NCBI RefSeq assembly: GCF_001458315.1
Contig: NZ_CYRX01000007.1
Location: forward strand, 32,675 to 96,674
From: Thalassobacter stenotrophicus
GTDB lineage: Bacteria; Pseudomonadota; Alphaproteobacteria; Rhodobacterales; Rhodobacteraceae
Direction: 5' to 3'
DNA: 64,000 bases
The translations under genes were made by a program, and so were the position numbers. The notes under the pieces were generated by a model. That model was not told the DNA's origin. It saw only the letters and a program-made list of their open reading frames with translations, and made no database searches. Below, in pieces: positions 63,784 to 64,000 of the stretch. Each line of letters begins with the position of its first letter. The first letter of the stretch is position 1.

Positions 63784-63810
63784 GCTGACGCGCCGTTGTG
63801 ACGCGTCAGC
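63784..63810 (-). terminator. Terminator hairpin between flagellin and flaF
   Basis: GCTGACGCG (63784-63792) and CGCGTCAGC (63802-63810) are perfect 9-bp complements with a 9-nt loop, 14 bp after the flagellin stop on the minus strand. CCCTTT follows. It would lower readthrough from flagellin into flaF. Confidence 0.65.
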
Positions 63811-63823
63811 GTGAGTTACGTGC

Positions 63824-63946
63824 TTATCTGAACAGCGAGAGGATCGACTGTGGTGCCTGGTTCGCGATCGACAGCGACTGGGTTGCGAGCTGCTGCTGAA
63901 CCTGAAGGGCCTGTAGGCGCGCGGATGCTTCTTCCATGTCTGCATC
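63824..63946 (-). pseudogene. fliC: Flagellin gene remnant, C-terminal 40 residues
   Basis: Read on the minus strand, the last 40 codons of an alphaproteobacterial flagellin are intact: [20 protein letters not shown] followed by [20 protein letters not shown] and a TAA stop. This is the C-terminal D0 helix that polymerises the filament. Upstream of the first GAT codon the frame changes abruptly to unrelated residues (ending GLCNKA), at exactly the point where an insertion-sequence end begins. The rest of the gene lies beyond the window, so it is most likely an interrupted copy. Another intact flagellin may exist elsewhere. Confidence 0.8.
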
Positions 63947-64000
63947 GGCTTTGTTGCACAAACCCGCTTGGGGACGTGTTTCCCCTGACCCCGGACGGAT
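63947..64000. mobile_element. End of an IS5/IS903-type insertion sequence
   Basis: The boundary sequence GGCTTTGTTGCACAAA is typical of the terminal inverted repeats of IS5-family (IS903 group) elements, which start GGCTTTGTTGnnTAAA or close variants. It cuts the flagellin frame between codons. Only 54 bp of the element are inside the window, so transposase and the other end are not seen. The last 9 bp of flagellin before it (63938-63946) could be one copy of a target-site duplication. Confidence 0.7.

Overview
The window is chromosomal DNA of an alphaproteobacterium, almost certainly a marine Rhodobacteraceae (Roseobacter group). The evidence is the gene set and gene order: TrcR/DUF1013, class I lysyl-tRNA synthetase, FnrL with ccoNOQP-ccoGHIS, ccrA and ecm of the ethylmalonyl-CoA pathway, FlaF/FlbT flagellin regulators, an NDUFS4-like protein, a luxR-luxI pair and a small (~100 nt) SRP RNA. 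Genes are dense, often overlap by 4 bp, and have high-GC codon use. Genus cannot be fixed from sequence reading alone. I saw no tRNA or rRNA genes, no CRISPR array and no prophage.

Layout. 1-6.8 kb: 3' part of a quinone oxidoreductase, a HAD hydrolase, clpS, an RsmC-like methyltransferase, an SDR with degenerate catalytic motifs, a PAS sensor, trcR and an RNase T2. 6.8-15.1 kb: a GGDEF-EAL protein, recR, ybaB, dnaX, the SRP RNA gene (minus strand), nudC, pheA and a membrane-anchored cytochrome c. 15.3-20.8 kb: a yejABEF peptide importer operon. 20.8-31.9 kb: a microaerobic respiration block (hemN, fnrL, a universal stress protein, ccoNOQP, ccoGHIS). It has FNR-type boxes in the hemN/fnrL, usp/ccoN and ccoP/ccoG gaps, so FnrL probably controls its own neighbourhood. 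31.9-44.8 kb: a flagellar cluster built around a divergent promoter. A FliG-like small protein, fliP, fliN, fliH and fliF read leftward; fliL, an unknown gene, a motE-like gene, motA, a 692-aa periplasmic protein, flhA, fliR, flhB and a FliJ-like small gene read rightward.

44.8-50.9 kb: a DUF4864 protein, lysK, a TerB protein, a RecD/PIF1-like helicase, and a quorum-sensing operon (71-aa protein, luxR, luxI). An identical 11-bp sequence containing a CtrA-like half-site lies upstream of both the operon and luxI. 50.9-56.8 kb: ccrA, an acyltransferase, ecm, nadD and an NDUFS4-like gene. 57.2-62.2 kb: uvrB behind an intergenic region rich in inverted repeats, a DMT exporter, dacB and trmL. 62.2-64 kb: DUF1217, flbT and flaF, then the last 40 codons of a flagellin gene.

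The most striking observation is at the right edge. The flagellin reading frame is intact only for its last 40 codons. At 63947 it meets a sequence that looks like the terminal inverted repeat of an IS5/IS903-type insertion sequence. This flagellin copy therefore appears to be broken by an insertion, next to its own regulators. Other points worth following are several unassigned proteins inside the flagellar operons and possible CtrA input to both flagella and quorum sensing.
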